A stretch of 64,000 nt of DNA from contig NZ_PHUJ01000003.1 in NCBI RefSeq assembly GCF_002813375.1, forward strand, positions 3,472,001-3,536,000, written 5' to 3'. The notes below the pieces were generated by a model. The model worked only from the letters and a program-made list of their open reading frames with translations. It ran no database searches and was not told the origin of the DNA. The translations under genes were made by a program, and so were the position numbers. Every line of letters begins with the position of its first letter. Position 1 is the first letter of the stretch. Positions 1 to 9,332 of the stretch are shown here, one piece after another. Origin of the DNA: Pseudonocardia alni. Its GTDB lineage: Bacteria > Actinomycetota > Actinomycetes > Mycobacteriales > Pseudonocardiaceae.

Positions 1-1145
1 AAGAACAGCGGCAGCGGGTACCCGATGGCCCGCACGATCGGTGCGGGGATCAGGCAGGACCACCAGCCGTTGTACTCGGTGTCGACCCGCTGCTCCTGCA
101 CGATCGGCAGCAGCCGCTCGTCGCGGCCGAGGAGGAAGCCCTCCTCCAGTGCACCGGGCACGGGCCTGCCGACGCGGAGCTTCTCGGGCTCGGCGTACTC
201 GGCGGTGATGTGGACGTGGCCCGGGTGCAGCAGGTTCAGCATCTGCCCACCGACGATCGTCGGCGCGGTGGTACAGGCGGCGAACCCGGTCAGCCGGACG
301 ACGATCTCCGGGTCGAGCAGCACGTCGTCGTCCATGAGCAGGACGTCGTGGTCGTCGGCCGGGTCGCCCGCGGTCGCCTCGTACAGGCCGCGGGTGAAGC
401 CGCCCGCGCCGCCCAGGTTCGGCTGGCGCTGGTAGGCGAGCCGGTCGCCGAACGCGGCCGCCAGCGTCGCGAACCGGTCGCGCGACTCCAACGGGTCGCT
501 GCCCTGGTCGACCACGCGGACGCATCCGACGCGGGCCAGTGCGGCCGGGTCGTCGAGCAGCGCCTGCAGCGTGTTCAGGCAGTCCTCGACGCGGTTGTAG
601 GTGCAGATCGTGATCGAGGTGGGCCGCGGCGGGCGGGGCACCGCGACGGTCCACTCGACGTCGGACACGGTCAGCGTGCCGGTGTCGGTCGCGAACTCCA
701 GCCAGAGCCCGCCGCCGTCGACGAAACGGTCGATCGCCCCGGTCAGCTCGACCGTGGTGCTCCCGGTGGCGTCGACCCCGGTGGTGGCGACGGCACGGGC
801 GACCTTGTTCGTGTCCGAGGCCATCAGCCACACCCGGCCGCGGCCCGCGGCGCGCAGCGTCACCCGGACCTCGGGCACCGCGGTCCAGCGCTGCCAGTAG
901 GTGGCGTGCAGCCGCCCCCAGTAGGTGTTGGTGGTGACGTGGGTGGCCGGGACCAGCTCGATCAGGTCCCGTTCACGGCGGGCGGCGCCGCGCAGGACCT
1001 CGGCGTAGAGGTCCTCGGGCACCAGGTGCGTCGGCCCGGTGAAGGGGCCACGCTGCACGACCAGCCGTCCGGGGCGGGTCCCGCCGGCGGGGTCGTCGGC
1101 CGGGGCGGGCTCGCCCCCGCGGAGGGGCCGGGCGGTGTCCAGCAT
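1..1145 (-). CDS. glfT2: galactofuranosyltransferase GlfT2, 5' part (3' end outside window)
   Basis: Polymerising UDP-galactofuranose transferase that builds the galactan of arabinogalactan on the cytoplasmic face of the membrane. The first ~150 residues form the N-terminal beta-rich domain (motif HATYWQRWT, as in mycobacterial GlfT2), followed by a GT-A domain with ITICTYNR (about residue 180) and the metal-binding DDD at residue 272 (bases 324-332). The last residues read YNGWWSCLIPAP. About 381 codons are present of a family length near 640, so roughly 60% is in view. ATG at 1145; the upstream emb gene ends at 1201, so the two are probably co-transcribed. Confidence 0.93.
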   Translation of the reverse strand, partial: MLDTARPLRGGEPAPADDPAGGTRPGRLVVQRGPFTGPTHLVPEDLYAEVLRGAARRERDLIELVPATHVTTNTYWGRLHATYWQRWTAVPEVRVTLRAAGRGRVWLMASDTNKVARAVATTGVDATGSTTVELTGAIDRFVDGGGLWLEFATDTGTLTVSDVEWTVAVPRPPRPTSITICTYNRVEDCLNTLQALLDDPAALARVGCVRVVDQGSDPLESRDRFATLAAAFGDRLAYQRQPNLGGAGGFTRGLYEATAGDPADDHDVLLMDDDVLLDPEIVVRLTGFAACTTAPTIVGGQMLNLLHPGHVHITAEYAEPEKLRVGRPVPGALEEGFLLGRDERLLPIVQEQRVDTEYNGWWSCLIPAPIVRAIGYPLPLF

Positions 1146-1200
1146 GGCTCTCGCTCTCGCCTCACTTCTCGGATCGGGCTTCACGGAGTCTGCCGGGGCC

Positions 1201-4200
1201 TCAGCCCGGCATCGGCGTCGGGTCCGGCGACGGGGCCCCGGCCTGCCCGACCTGCTGCCAGCCCCACAGGGTCCGGTCGCCCTCCTGCACCGGGGCCGGG
1301 ACCGCCCGCGGGTCGTAGGGCTCGACGAGCCGGACCTGGCCCCAGTCGAAGTCCCAGGCACCGGGCAGGTAGGTCGGGACGTAGCGCTGGGCGGCGGTCC
1401 GGAGCAGCCAGCCCTGGGGGCCGCCGAACCGGCTGCGGCCCCACTCGTCGGCGACGGTGCGCTGCTGCGGGTCGGCGAGCATCCGGAACACCGGCACGTC
1501 GGCGATGCCCCGGTGCACGCCGAAGCGCTGCACGCAGGGGTGCACGAACGACGTCGCCCAGTCCAGGTACGCGGTGCCGCGGGCGGCGATCGTGGTCAGC
1601 GGGGTCAGCCGCGGGACCCGGGGCTGGGCGACGGCGATCCACGACCCGGCCCCGATGCCGCGGTCGGACACGATCACCCGCACCCGGTCGGCGTCGGCGG
1701 CCGGACGGCCCGCCAGGTCGACGCGCAGGTCCCGCCACGCCTGGCCGCCCGAGGCGCCGCCGGAGTAGTCCGACGTGCTGCTGACGGCCCCACCGGGCTC
1801 GATCTCGTCGACGACCGCGCCGTCGCGGGCGAACTGCAGGGTCACGGTGTTGCCGCCGCCGATCGTCCCGGCGACGCCGAGCACCAGCGGCGCGGAGCCG
1901 TCGCGGGCCGCGGCGGGCAGCGCGTGCCACACCGAGCGGTAGTCGCCGACGTTCTCCGGGTCCGGCGACCAGCTGCCCATGACCGGCCCACCCAGCGGGC
2001 CGGTACCGGTGACGCCGGGCCGGTCGTCGCCGTCGCCGCTGTTGTCGCGCAGCGACCCCGGTCCGGTGGGGGGCAGGCCGTCGGGCGTGACGCCCTCGGC
2101 CAGGGGACCGGGGTCGGGGACACCGGCCGGTTCCGGCGCGACGGGCAGCACGTTCGCGGCCGGGTCGGTCTCGACCTGGATGCGCCCGGCGAGCCCGCAG
2201 CGCGACCCGGTCGGGTCGGTCAGGACGTCGGCGCCCAGGGAGTAGGAGCCCGCCTGCTTCTCCATGCCCTTGGCCAGGGAGGCGACCTGGAACAGCACCA
2301 TGAACGCGCAGATCACCGCGATCGGCGCCGACCCGAGCCGGACGGCCTGGACGGTCCCGATCCGGCCGCGCCGACGCCCGAGGGTCCGCCGGACCGGGCG
2401 CGGCACCCCGGAGGTCGAGCGCAGGTGCTCCACCCCGGCGACGACGAGCGACAGGAACGCCAGGACCAGCAGCACCGTCGTCGCCTGGATCCCGCTGACC
2501 GACACCGGCTTGTCGAACCACGGCACGCCCCAGTTCGAGACGTACCACCAGGTGTTCGGGCCGCGGAACGCCAGACCGGTCACCGCGAGTACCGCGCCGA
2601 GGAACAGCGCCTGGTTGCGTCGCGAGCGCAGCACACCGGTGCTCGTCGCCAGCGCGGCCAGCGCCGCGACGCCCGAGGCGAGCGCGGCGAACGCGCCGAA
2701 GTGGTGCGTCCACTTCGTGGGGGTCAGGGCCAGCACCGCGAACGACAGCGCGGTGCTGGTGAGCAGTCGTCGGGAGAACCCGAGCGCGGCGCCCGGGATG
2801 CGGCCGCGGCGCAGCAGCACGATCGTCGAGACGATCATGCACAGCCACAGCAGCAGGACCGGGAAGCGGCGTTGCAGCGAGCCGTCGCGGCTGTCGCTGA
2901 ACAGCAGGTCGTAGCGGGCGAGCTCCTGGTACCAGGGCAGGTTCGGGCCGATGTCCTGGCGGACCCGGGTGGCCTCGGCGACGGTGGCGAGGGTCTGGTC
3001 GCCGAAGACGGCGGTGAGCACGATCAGCCCGGCCGCGAGCAGCGGGCCGAGGGTGGCGGTCCACCCGGTGGTGCGGATCCGCTCGGTGAACAGCCGCAGA
3101 AGCGGCCGGGCCGCGGCCAGGAACGGTGCCAGCGCGATGAGACCGGTCGGCGTCGCCGCGACGGCGAACGCCCCCGCGACGAGTGCCCCCGCGACCGGCA
3201 GCAGTCGCCGGGTGGCCAGGGCGCGCTCCAGCATCACGAACGACACCAGCGCCGCGATCACGACAACGGTCTCCGGGCGGAGCCCGTTGTTGAACGGCAG
3301 CCAGAAGCACAGGAACACCCCGGCCGCGGCCCAGCTCGCGGAGCGGCTGCGCCGGACCCGGGTGCCGAGGCGCGGCAGCAGCGCCCGGCTGATCAGGAAC
3401 CACGACGCGACGCCCATCGCCAGCGCCGGGACGCGCAGCCACAGCACCGACTCCGAGACCCCGCTCCACAGCGAGTACAGCTGGTAGAACCAGCCGAACG
3501 GCGCCTCGGGGACGTCGAACCAGCGGTGGTAGTTGCCGATGTAGCCGGCGGTGTCGTTGCCCCGGGAGATGTCGAGGATGTAGCCGTCGTCGCTGGTCAT
3601 CGACCCGATGAGGGCCCACACGACCAGCACGCCGACGACGACGGCGTCGCGCAGGTCGTCCTGCCCGCGCAGCCGGCGCGCCAGCCGGCGGCCGTGCACG
3701 ACGCGGCGGGCGTCGGCGTCGTCGATCCGGCGCAGGAAGAACAGCGAGCCGAACAGCGCGACGATCGCGACACCGCCCGCGACGAGCTTGAGCGTCGAGG
3801 CGTCGGTGTCGTAGCGGTTGTCGGTGTCGAACCGGACGCTCGTGCCACCCATCGGGTCGCGGGCCGCGTCGAGGTCGGAGTGGATCCCGGTGAGCTGCGG
3901 ACGGCCGTCGCCGGCGAACTCGTAGAGCGTGGCCCCGCCCAGGGTCGCCGTCGTCGCGTCGAAGTCCGAGGTGAACGTGAGCGCGCAGGGCGCGCCCGGC
4001 GGGGGCAGCGGCGCGGTGGCGATGCGCTGACCGCGGTTGTCGAGGGTGACCACCCCGTCGGCGACGGCGATGCGCAGCCCGACCGTGCCGCCGTCCGGGG
4101 CGCCGGTGGGTGTCGTGGACAGCACGGTCGCGCGGCCGGCCCCGCGGTCGTCGAGGCTGCGGATCGCGTCGCAGTCGATCGTCGCGGTCAGGCTCTCCGG

Positions 4201-4425
4201 CCGGTACGCGACCAGGGGTGCGTTCAGCGGCGCGGTGCCGGTCGTGGCGTTCGGCCAGCTGACGGTTGCCGTGTTCTGCACGACCGGCAGGAACGGGATC
4301 GCCAGCGCCAGCACCGCCGAGAGCAGGCCCAGCGCGGCGGCGAGCAGGCGGTCGGTCGGACGCGACCGGCGGTCGGTGGGGCCGGATCCCGGACGGGGAT
4401 CCGCCTCCGTGTCGGCGGTCAGCAC
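1201..4425 (-). CDS. Emb-family arabinosyltransferase (EmbA/B/C type)
   Basis: Polytopic GT-C arabinosyltransferase that uses decaprenyl-phosphoryl-arabinose to extend cell-wall arabinan. 1074 aa, the usual Emb length. One N-terminal membrane helix leads to an extracytoplasmic domain (LPVVQNTATVSWP), then a multi-helix core with the conserved acidic pair in SDDGYILDI (D279-D280), and a C-terminal carbohydrate-binding-like domain ending near DFDWGQVRL. GTG 4425 was chosen because a TAGCCT hexamer lies 7 nt upstream (4438-4433); an in-frame ATG at 4506 would add 27 unusual residues. Only one emb copy lies here, so assignment to A, B or C is not safe. DprE1/DprE2, which make its donor, are encoded 4 kb away. 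Confidence 0.92.
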   Translation of the reverse strand: MLTADTEADPRPGSGPTDRRSRPTDRLLAAALGLLSAVLALAIPFLPVVQNTATVSWPNATTGTAPLNAPLVAYRPESLTATIDCDAIRSLDDRGAGRATVLSTTPTGAPDGGTVGLRIAVADGVVTLDNRGQRIATAPLPPPGAPCALTFTSDFDATTATLGGATLYEFAGDGRPQLTGIHSDLDAARDPMGGTSVRFDTDNRYDTDASTLKLVAGGVAIVALFGSLFFLRRIDDADARRVVHGRRLARRLRGQDDLRDAVVVGVLVVWALIGSMTSDDGYILDISRGNDTAGYIGNYHRWFDVPEAPFGWFYQLYSLWSGVSESVLWLRVPALAMGVASWFLISRALLPRLGTRVRRSRSASWAAAGVFLCFWLPFNNGLRPETVVVIAALVSFVMLERALATRRLLPVAGALVAGAFAVAATPTGLIALAPFLAAARPLLRLFTERIRTTGWTATLGPLLAAGLIVLTAVFGDQTLATVAEATRVRQDIGPNLPWYQELARYDLLFSDSRDGSLQRRFPVLLLWLCMIVSTIVLLRRGRIPGAALGFSRRLLTSTALSFAVLALTPTKWTHHFGAFAALASGVAALAALATSTGVLRSRRNQALFLGAVLAVTGLAFRGPNTWWYVSNWGVPWFDKPVSVSGIQATTVLLVLAFLSLVVAGVEHLRSTSGVPRPVRRTLGRRRGRIGTVQAVRLGSAPIAVICAFMVLFQVASLAKGMEKQAGSYSLGADVLTDPTGSRCGLAGRIQVETDPAANVLPVAPEPAGVPDPGPLAEGVTPDGLPPTGPGSLRDNSGDGDDRPGVTGTGPLGGPVMGSWSPDPENVGDYRSVWHALPAAARDGSAPLVLGVAGTIGGGNTVTLQFARDGAVVDEIEPGGAVSSTSDYSGGASGGQAWRDLRVDLAGRPAADADRVRVIVSDRGIGAGSWIAVAQPRVPRLTPLTTIAARGTAYLDWATSFVHPCVQRFGVHRGIADVPVFRMLADPQQRTVADEWGRSRFGGPQGWLLRTAAQRYVPTYLPGAWDFDWGQVRLVEPYDPRAVPAPVQEGDRTLWGWQQVGQAGAPSPDPTPMPG

Positions 4426-4448
4426 ACGACCGAGGCTAGACGCCACCC

Positions 4449-4468
4449 GGTGATCAACTGTGATCACC
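4449..4468. promoter_or_regulatory. GGTGATCA/TGATCACC palindrome in the emb-acyltransferase divergent promoter
   Basis: Perfect 8-bp arms around ACTG. It lies 24-43 bp upstream of the emb start and 160 bp upstream of the divergent acyltransferase. Looks like a dimeric regulator site; the regulator is unknown. Confidence 0.5.
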
Positions 4469-4542
4469 CCGTGACCCCGACCGTCCACCCGTCCGGCGTA
4501 GTCCACCCACCTGGGGTCTCAAGGTCGGTCACTCCGGGTTTC

Positions 4543-4559
4543 GATCACGGTAAGTGATC
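4543..4559. promoter_or_regulatory. second GATCAC-GGTAA-GTGATC inverted repeat
   Basis: Perfect 6-bp arms with 5-bp spacer, sharing the GTGATC core with the palindrome at 4449-4468 in the same divergent intergenic region. Likely the same regulator; binding not shown. Confidence 0.45.
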
Positions 4560-4628
4560 AGCTGCGACATTCGGGCACTGTTCGGGTGTCACCGGTGACG
4601 GTGGTGATCTCGCCTCGTTGGTCCCGGT

Positions 4629-6908
4629 GTGAGCATCTGCACCGATTCGCGAGCGACGGCCGACGACCCGGCCACCGCCGCGTCCGCCGTCGGCGGAACC
4701 ACTCCCGGACAGGGGGGTTCGTCTGTCCGATGTGGAGGAGACGGTGGCGGTGAGGTGCTCGCGCTGACGGGGCTGCGTATCGTCGCCGCGCTCTGGGTCG
4801 TCGCGTTCCACTTCCACTTCACCCCGATGGCGGGTGTGGAGACGGTGAACGGGTGGCTCGGACCGCTGATCACACAGGGTGCGCTGGGCGTCGACCTGTT
4901 CTTCGTCCTCAGCGGCTTCGTCATCGCCTGGACCTACCTCGACCAGCTCGGTCCGCGGCTCCGACTCCGGGACGCGGGCGGGTTCGTGTGGGCCCGAGCG
5001 GCGCGGATGTGGCCCGCCTACGCGGTGGTGTTCCACCTCTTCGGCGTGTGGCTGGTGGCGCGGCTGCTGTTCGGGTCGACGACCGACGTCGCCTACCAGG
5101 CGGTGCAGCCGTCGTTCGGCGTCGGTGCGTGGCTCGAGCAGCTGTTCCTGGTGCAGATGTGGGACGAGCAGTACCTCGACGGCGCGTCCTGGGTCGGCCC
5201 GACGTGGTCGATCAGCGCCGAGTGGCTGGCGTACCTGCTGTTCCCGCTGCTGGCGCTCGGATTCTTCCGGCTGCGGAACCTGCCGTTCGCGGTGCTGGCG
5301 GCGGGGTCGCTGCTGTGCACCGCGCCGATGGCGGCCGCGTTCCTGGTAGTCGGCTCGCCGTATTACCCGTACAGCTGGCTGGTCCGGATCCTCGGCGGGT
5401 TCTCCGCCGGTGTCCTGGCGATGCTGGCCGTGCGGCGGCTGCGCGCCACCGAGCGGGTCCGCTCCGCGGCCTCGGCGACGGCGACGTCCACCGTCGCCGC
5501 GGTGCCGTTCGTCCTGCTGGCGGGGTCCGTCGTCGGCGGCGGCCTCCACGGCCTGGCCGTCGTCGCCTTCCCGGTCCTGGTCGGAGCCCTCGCGCTCGCC
5601 GACCGCGGACCGGTGCACCACCTGCTGACCCGTGGCCCGATGGTGCACGGAGGGCGGATCTCCTACGCCCTCTACCTGGTCCACATCCCGATGTTCGAGA
5701 TCTTCTGGTTCCTGAGCGACTCCGGTGTCCTCCCCCGCGGCGGGGAAACGGGGCACCTGATCGCGCTCACCGTCTTCGTGGGGACTCTGCCCGTGGCACA
5801 CCTGCTGTACTCGCTCGTCGAACGTCCCGCGCGCCGGTGGATGCGGGGCCGGGCCCGGCCCACCCCCGAGGCCGTCGAGGCGGTCGTCGCCCCCGACCCG
5901 GTCCCGCCCGCCCGCCGCGTCGTGGCCAACGACGAGGCGCGCCGTGACCCGGAGACCTCCGTGCTGCCGATGATCACCGACGAGCCGGTGACCTCGGTGC
6001 TGCCGGTCGTGTCCGCCGCCCCGGCCACCGCCGATCCCGCCGCAGCGGCTGCGGCCGTGTCCGCCCGGCGGGTGGCGCGGCGGTCCGTGCCGTCGCAGCC
6101 GTCGGCCCCGGCGCAGCCGTTCGCGCCGGCCCAGCAGGGCGACGTGCCCTCGGTGACGGAGGCGCTTCCGGTGGTCCGCCGTCGCTCGGCGGGCCCCGCC
6201 GTCGCCACGACGTCGGGCTGGACCCCCACCACGGCGCCGGAGCAGGCCCCGGCCGACGACGCGCGGACCGCCGCCATGCCGGTCGTCCCGCCCGTCGCGG
6301 CCCCGTCCGCGCCGGTCGCCGAGCCCGAGCCCACCGCCCCGGCGTCCGAGCCGGCCCCTGCCGACCCGATCGTCGTCCCGGCGCCCGCGCTGCCCACCCG
6401 GGCACCGCGACGCCCCGAGGCCGACCCCGCCGACGTGCCCGCCGCGGCCGAGATCGGCGTCCCGGCCCCGGCCGGTTCGGCCCGCTGGGTGCTCGAGCGC
6501 CTGGCCGCGGCCCGCGCCGCCGACTTCGACGGCGCCGGGCACAGCGACCTGTCCGCCGACCTCGTCGCCGTCGCCCGGATGCGCAGCGGCGGCGCCGGCA
6601 CCGGCGGGGACCTGTTCACCCCGGTCGTCGAGGGCACCGGCACCACCACCGGTGTCGACCGGATGGAGCGGCTGCGGTCGCTGCACATCGCGGCCCGCGG
6701 GCTCGCCGACGACCGCGGTGTCGTCCCGGCACCGCGGGCGATGCGCTCCGCGTCGGCGCTGCCCGGCACGCGGACCGGCGCCGAGAACTGCGGGCGGGCC
6801 GGCCGTCGTCGCGACGACGCACACGCCAGCGCCGCGACACCGATCGTCGCCGCCTCCGGTGCCGCCGCGGCCCGTCGCCGCCGGAAGAAGCCGGCTCACG
6901 GGGCCTGA
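4629..6908 (+). CDS. acyltransferase-3 (OafA/YrhL-like) membrane protein with long disordered tail
   Basis: Integral-membrane O-acyltransferase of the acyltransferase-3 family, expected to acylate a surface glycan or lipid. Residues ~45-400 carry about ten membrane helices and the family signatures ALTGLRIVAALWVVAFHF and GVDLFFVLSGFV. Residues ~415-759 are Ala/Pro/Val-rich, without helices, and contain four copies of T-x-x-[LM]-P-[VM]-[VI] at T443, T455, T510 and T547. 759 aa is about twice the catalytic domain alone. GTG 4629 is the first start; a GTG near the first helix is an alternative. Divergent from emb and next to arabinogalactan genes, so an envelope role is likely; the substrate is unknown. 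Confidence 0.85.
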   Translation: MSICTDSRATADDPATAASAVGGTTPGQGGSSVRCGGDGGGEVLALTGLRIVAALWVVAFHFHFTPMAGVETVNGWLGPLITQGALGVDLFFVLSGFVIAWTYLDQLGPRLRLRDAGGFVWARAARMWPAYAVVFHLFGVWLVARLLFGSTTDVAYQAVQPSFGVGAWLEQLFLVQMWDEQYLDGASWVGPTWSISAEWLAYLLFPLLALGFFRLRNLPFAVLAAGSLLCTAPMAAAFLVVGSPYYPYSWLVRILGGFSAGVLAMLAVRRLRATERVRSAASATATSTVAAVPFVLLAGSVVGGGLHGLAVVAFPVLVGALALADRGPVHHLLTRGPMVHGGRISYALYLVHIPMFEIFWFLSDSGVLPRGGETGHLIALTVFVGTLPVAHLLYSLVERPARRWMRGRARPTPEAVEAVVAPDPVPPARRVVANDEARRDPETSVLPMITDEPVTSVLPVVSAAPATADPAAAAAAVSARRVARRSVPSQPSAPAQPFAPAQQGDVPSVTEALPVVRRRSAGPAVATTSGWTPTTAPEQAPADDARTAAMPVVPPVAAPSAPVAEPEPTAPASEPAPADPIVVPAPALPTRAPRRPEADPADVPAAAEIGVPAPAGSARWVLERLAAARAADFDGAGHSDLSADLVAVARMRSGGAGTGGDLFTPVVEGTGTTTGVDRMERLRSLHIAARGLADDRGVVPAPRAMRSASALPGTRTGAENCGRAGRRRDDAHASAATPIVAASGAAAARRRRKKPAHGA

Positions 6909-6935
6909 GCCTGCGCTGGGGAGCGGGTGACACGG

Positions 6936-6973
6936 CCGTGCCCCCGGGCCACCACCATGGTCCGGGGGCACGG
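6936..6973 (+). terminator. GC-rich hairpin after acyltransferase
   Basis: CCGTGCCCCCGG and its perfect complement 14 nt later form a 12-bp stem just after the acyltransferase stop (6908). No T-tract follows, as usual for actinobacterial hairpins. The rest of 6909-7196 holds no gene. Confidence 0.6.
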
Positions 6974-7196
6974 TCGCGTCCGCCGACCCGCGCGGGATCC
7001 GGTCCCGCGGGACGGGGAGACCGGCGGTGCCCGCCCTGCGGTGGTCCACGCACCGGGGAGTGGTCCGGTGCCGCCGCATCCCGGTGCCCGGGACGTGACG
7101 CAGGTGCCCGGACACCGCGGCCCGCCGCGTCGGTGACAATGGACGGGCCCGCCCGTCGCGACCAGGACGGGCCCCGCCCACCGACGCGATGGACCG

Positions 7197-7883
7197 ATGA
7201 TCCCCACGACCCCGCCCCTCGCCGACCTGCCCGAGCCCGCCGGTGCCACACCGCCGGAGCGGGCCGCACTGCACTGGTACCTGCGCCTGGCCCGCCACCA
7301 CCTGGGCCGCGGCCCCTACCTCGACGTCGCGGGTGCCGGCGGGGTCCTGCTCGCCGGCCTGGCCCGGCTCGGCCCGGTCTCGGGGCTGGCCGGCTCGGAG
7401 GACGAGGCCGGGGCGATGCGTGCGGGCGCGCCGGGATGCCCCGTGCACCTGACCCCGGATGCCCTGCCGGGGGCGGTCGCGTCGCTGACCGCGGTGGAGG
7501 TGCTCGACCGGCTCCCCGACGCGGCGCTGGCCGGTGACCTCGGCCCGGGCGGCTGGTTCCGGGCGCTCGAGCCGGGCGGGCGCGCACTCGTCGTCGCCGC
7601 CGACGCCGAGGGCCGCGGCCGGGAGTTGGCCGGTGCCCGCTGGGTGCCGCCCCGCGTCCCGCGCGGGCACCTGCGGATCCGGGAGATCCTCGTCGACGCC
7701 GGGTTCGAGATCGTCCGGGAGGGCTCCGACGGGCTGACCCGCGGCCCCTACGGCGGTGTCCCCACCTGGGCCGACCCGCGTCTGGCCGCGACCCGTGCGC
7801 AGCGGTCCGCGGGACGCCTCACGTGCGAGGCGGGCGCGGGGGAGCGCGCGGTGATCATCGCGAGGAGACCGGCGGCGCCGTAG
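7197..7883 (+). CDS. class I SAM methyltransferase-like protein
   Basis: 228 aa. The DVAGAGGVLLAGL stretch (residue ~44) stands where motif I of Rossmann methyltransferases lies, followed by a VEVLDRLPDAAL motif-IV-like segment and LEPGGRALVVAADAEGRG. The glycine motif is degenerate compared with canonical GxGxG, and a typical acidic motif-II residue is hard to place, so activity is uncertain. Its stop overlaps the -10-like TAGCGT in front of the next gene. The neighbours (acyltransferase, nitroreductase) do not reveal a substrate. Confidence 0.55.
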   Translation: MIPTTPPLADLPEPAGATPPERAALHWYLRLARHHLGRGPYLDVAGAGGVLLAGLARLGPVSGLAGSEDEAGAMRAGAPGCPVHLTPDALPGAVASLTAVEVLDRLPDAALAGDLGPGGWFRALEPGGRALVVAADAEGRGRELAGARWVPPRVPRGHLRIREILVDAGFEIVREGSDGLTRGPYGGVPTWADPRLAATRAQRSAGRLTCEAGAGERAVIIARRPAAP

Positions 7884-7893
7884 CGTGCAGGGC

Positions 7894-8544
7894 ATGAGCG
7901 ATGTGCTGCCCCTCGGGCCCGACGAGCTGCTCACCACCACCCGATCGGTCCGCAAGCGCCTGGACCTGGAGCGTCCGGTCCCGCTGGAGGTGGTCCGGGA
8001 GAGCCTCGAGGTCGCTCTGCAGGCCCCGAGCGGCTCCAACCAGCAGGGCTGGCACTGGCTGGTGCTCACCGACGCCGAGAAGCGCAAGGCCGTCGGCGAG
8101 TACTACCGGAAGGCGTTCACCGCCTACCGGAACTCCTCGCAGTACCCGACGACCCGCTCCCACGGCGACGCCGACCGCGACGCCACCCAGCTCCGCGTCG
8201 CGGACAGCGCGCAGTACCTCGCGGACCGGATGGGGGAGGTCCCGGTGCTGGTCATCGGCGCGATGAACGCGAAGGCCGAGCTGCCGGCGTCGAACCAGGC
8301 CGGGATGTGGGGGTCGCTCCTCCCGGCCGCGTGGAGCCTGCAGCTCGCGCTGCGCGCCCGCGGCCTGGGCAGCGCCTGGACGACGCTGCACCTGCAGTAC
8401 GAGAAGGAGATCGCCGAGCTGCTGGGCATCCCGGAGAACGTGCGGCAGGGCGTCCTGCTGCCGGTCGCGTACTACACCGGCGACACGTTCAAGCCCGCGA
8501 AGCGCCAGCCGCTCGACACCGTCCTGCACGTCGACGGCTGGTAG
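7894..8544 (+). CDS. nitroreductase-family FMN oxidoreductase
   Basis: 216 aa, the size of single-domain nitroreductases, which use FMN and NAD(P)H to reduce nitro compounds, quinones or enoates. The N-terminal RSVRKRLDLERPVP and the APSGSNQQGWHW segment are the FMN-phosphate-binding arginines and serines of the family; GLGSAWTTLHL near residue 155 is the second flavin-contact region. ATG 7894 was chosen over GTG 7885 because TAGCGT lies 7 nt upstream, fitting leaderless initiation. It is a single gene, convergent with dprE2, whose stop is 13 bp away. Physiological substrate not evident. Confidence 0.85.
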   Translation: MSDVLPLGPDELLTTTRSVRKRLDLERPVPLEVVRESLEVALQAPSGSNQQGWHWLVLTDAEKRKAVGEYYRKAFTAYRNSSQYPTTRSHGDADRDATQLRVADSAQYLADRMGEVPVLVIGAMNAKAELPASNQAGMWGSLLPAAWSLQLALRARGLGSAWTTLHLQYEKEIAELLGIPENVRQGVLLPVAYYTGDTFKPAKRQPLDTVLHVDGW

Positions 8545-8556
8545 GCCGCCCCCGGA

Positions 8557-9312
8557 TCAGATCGGGAGCCTGCGGAAGATCGGCCGGGGCACGTGGCGCA
8601 GGGCGCTCATCACGAAGCGCATCGGCGCCGGTGCCCACACCAGCTCCTTGCCCGTCCGCACCGCGTCGACGATGACGTCGGCGACGGCCTGCGGGGTGGT
8701 CGCGAGCGGTGCGGCGTCGAGGCCCTCGGTCATCTTCGAGTGCACGAAGCCGGGCCGGACGATCGTCACGGTCACGCCGAACTCGCGCAGCGCCTCGGTC
8801 AGCCCGGTGTAGAACGCGTCCATCCCGGCCTTGGTGGAGCCGTAGACGAAGTTCGAGCGGCGGGCCCGCTCCCCGGCGACCGAGGAGATCGCGACGAGCG
8901 AGCCGTGGCCCTGCTCGCGGAACCGCTCGGCCAGCGCGACCCCGGTGGAGACGGTCGCGGTGTAGTTGACCTGCGCCAGCTCGACGGCGTGGTCGACGTC
9001 GGTCCAGGCCTTCTCGTTGTCGCCGAGCAGCCCGAACGCGACGACGGCGACGTCGATGTCCCCGCCCGCGAAGGCCTTCTTCACGACCTCGGGGTGGGTC
9101 TCGATGCGCCTGGCGTCGAACTCGATGGTCTCCACGCCGCACCCGAGCGCCTCGAGCTCGGCGCGGGCGGCGTCGAGCCGGGGGCCGGGTCGGGCGGCGA
9201 GCACGATCCGCAACGGGCGGTCCGCGGCGAACGCGCGCACGGTGGCCAGGCCGATCTCGGAGGTGCCGCCGAGGAGCAGGATGCTCTGCGGATTGCCGAC
9301 TGCGTCGATCAT
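8557..9312 (-). CDS. dprE2: decaprenylphosphoryl-2-keto-erythro-pentose reductase DprE2
   Basis: NADH-dependent short-chain dehydrogenase that completes epimerisation of decaprenylphosphoryl-ribose to decaprenylphosphoryl-arabinose, the sole arabinan donor. Rossmann motif LLLGGTSEIG at residue ~11, the SSVAGERARRSNFVYGSTKAG active-site region with YxxxK, and PGFVHSKMTEGL. 251 aa against about 254 in M. tuberculosis. ATG 9312 lies 20 bp downstream of the dprE1 stop, so the pair forms an operon as in mycobacteria. Confidence 0.93.
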   Translation of the reverse strand: MIDAVGNPQSILLLGGTSEIGLATVRAFAADRPLRIVLAARPGPRLDAARAELEALGCGVETIEFDARRIETHPEVVKKAFAGGDIDVAVVAFGLLGDNEKAWTDVDHAVELAQVNYTATVSTGVALAERFREQGHGSLVAISSVAGERARRSNFVYGSTKAGMDAFYTGLTEALREFGVTVTIVRPGFVHSKMTEGLDAAPLATTPQAVADVIVDAVRTGKELVWAPAPMRFVMSALRHVPRPIFRRLPI

Positions 9313-9332
9313 GATGGTGCTGGCTCCGGACG

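Noticed and set aside
1039..4557. Long open frame on the plus strand opposite emb
   Set aside because: Arg/Gln/Asp-rich translation without domains; antisense to a well-recognised Emb protein. GC-rich antisense frames stay open by chance.
4545..8087. Very long minus-strand open frame across the acyltransferase and methyltransferase
   Set aside because: No recognisable motif and unnatural composition; it is the complement of real genes.
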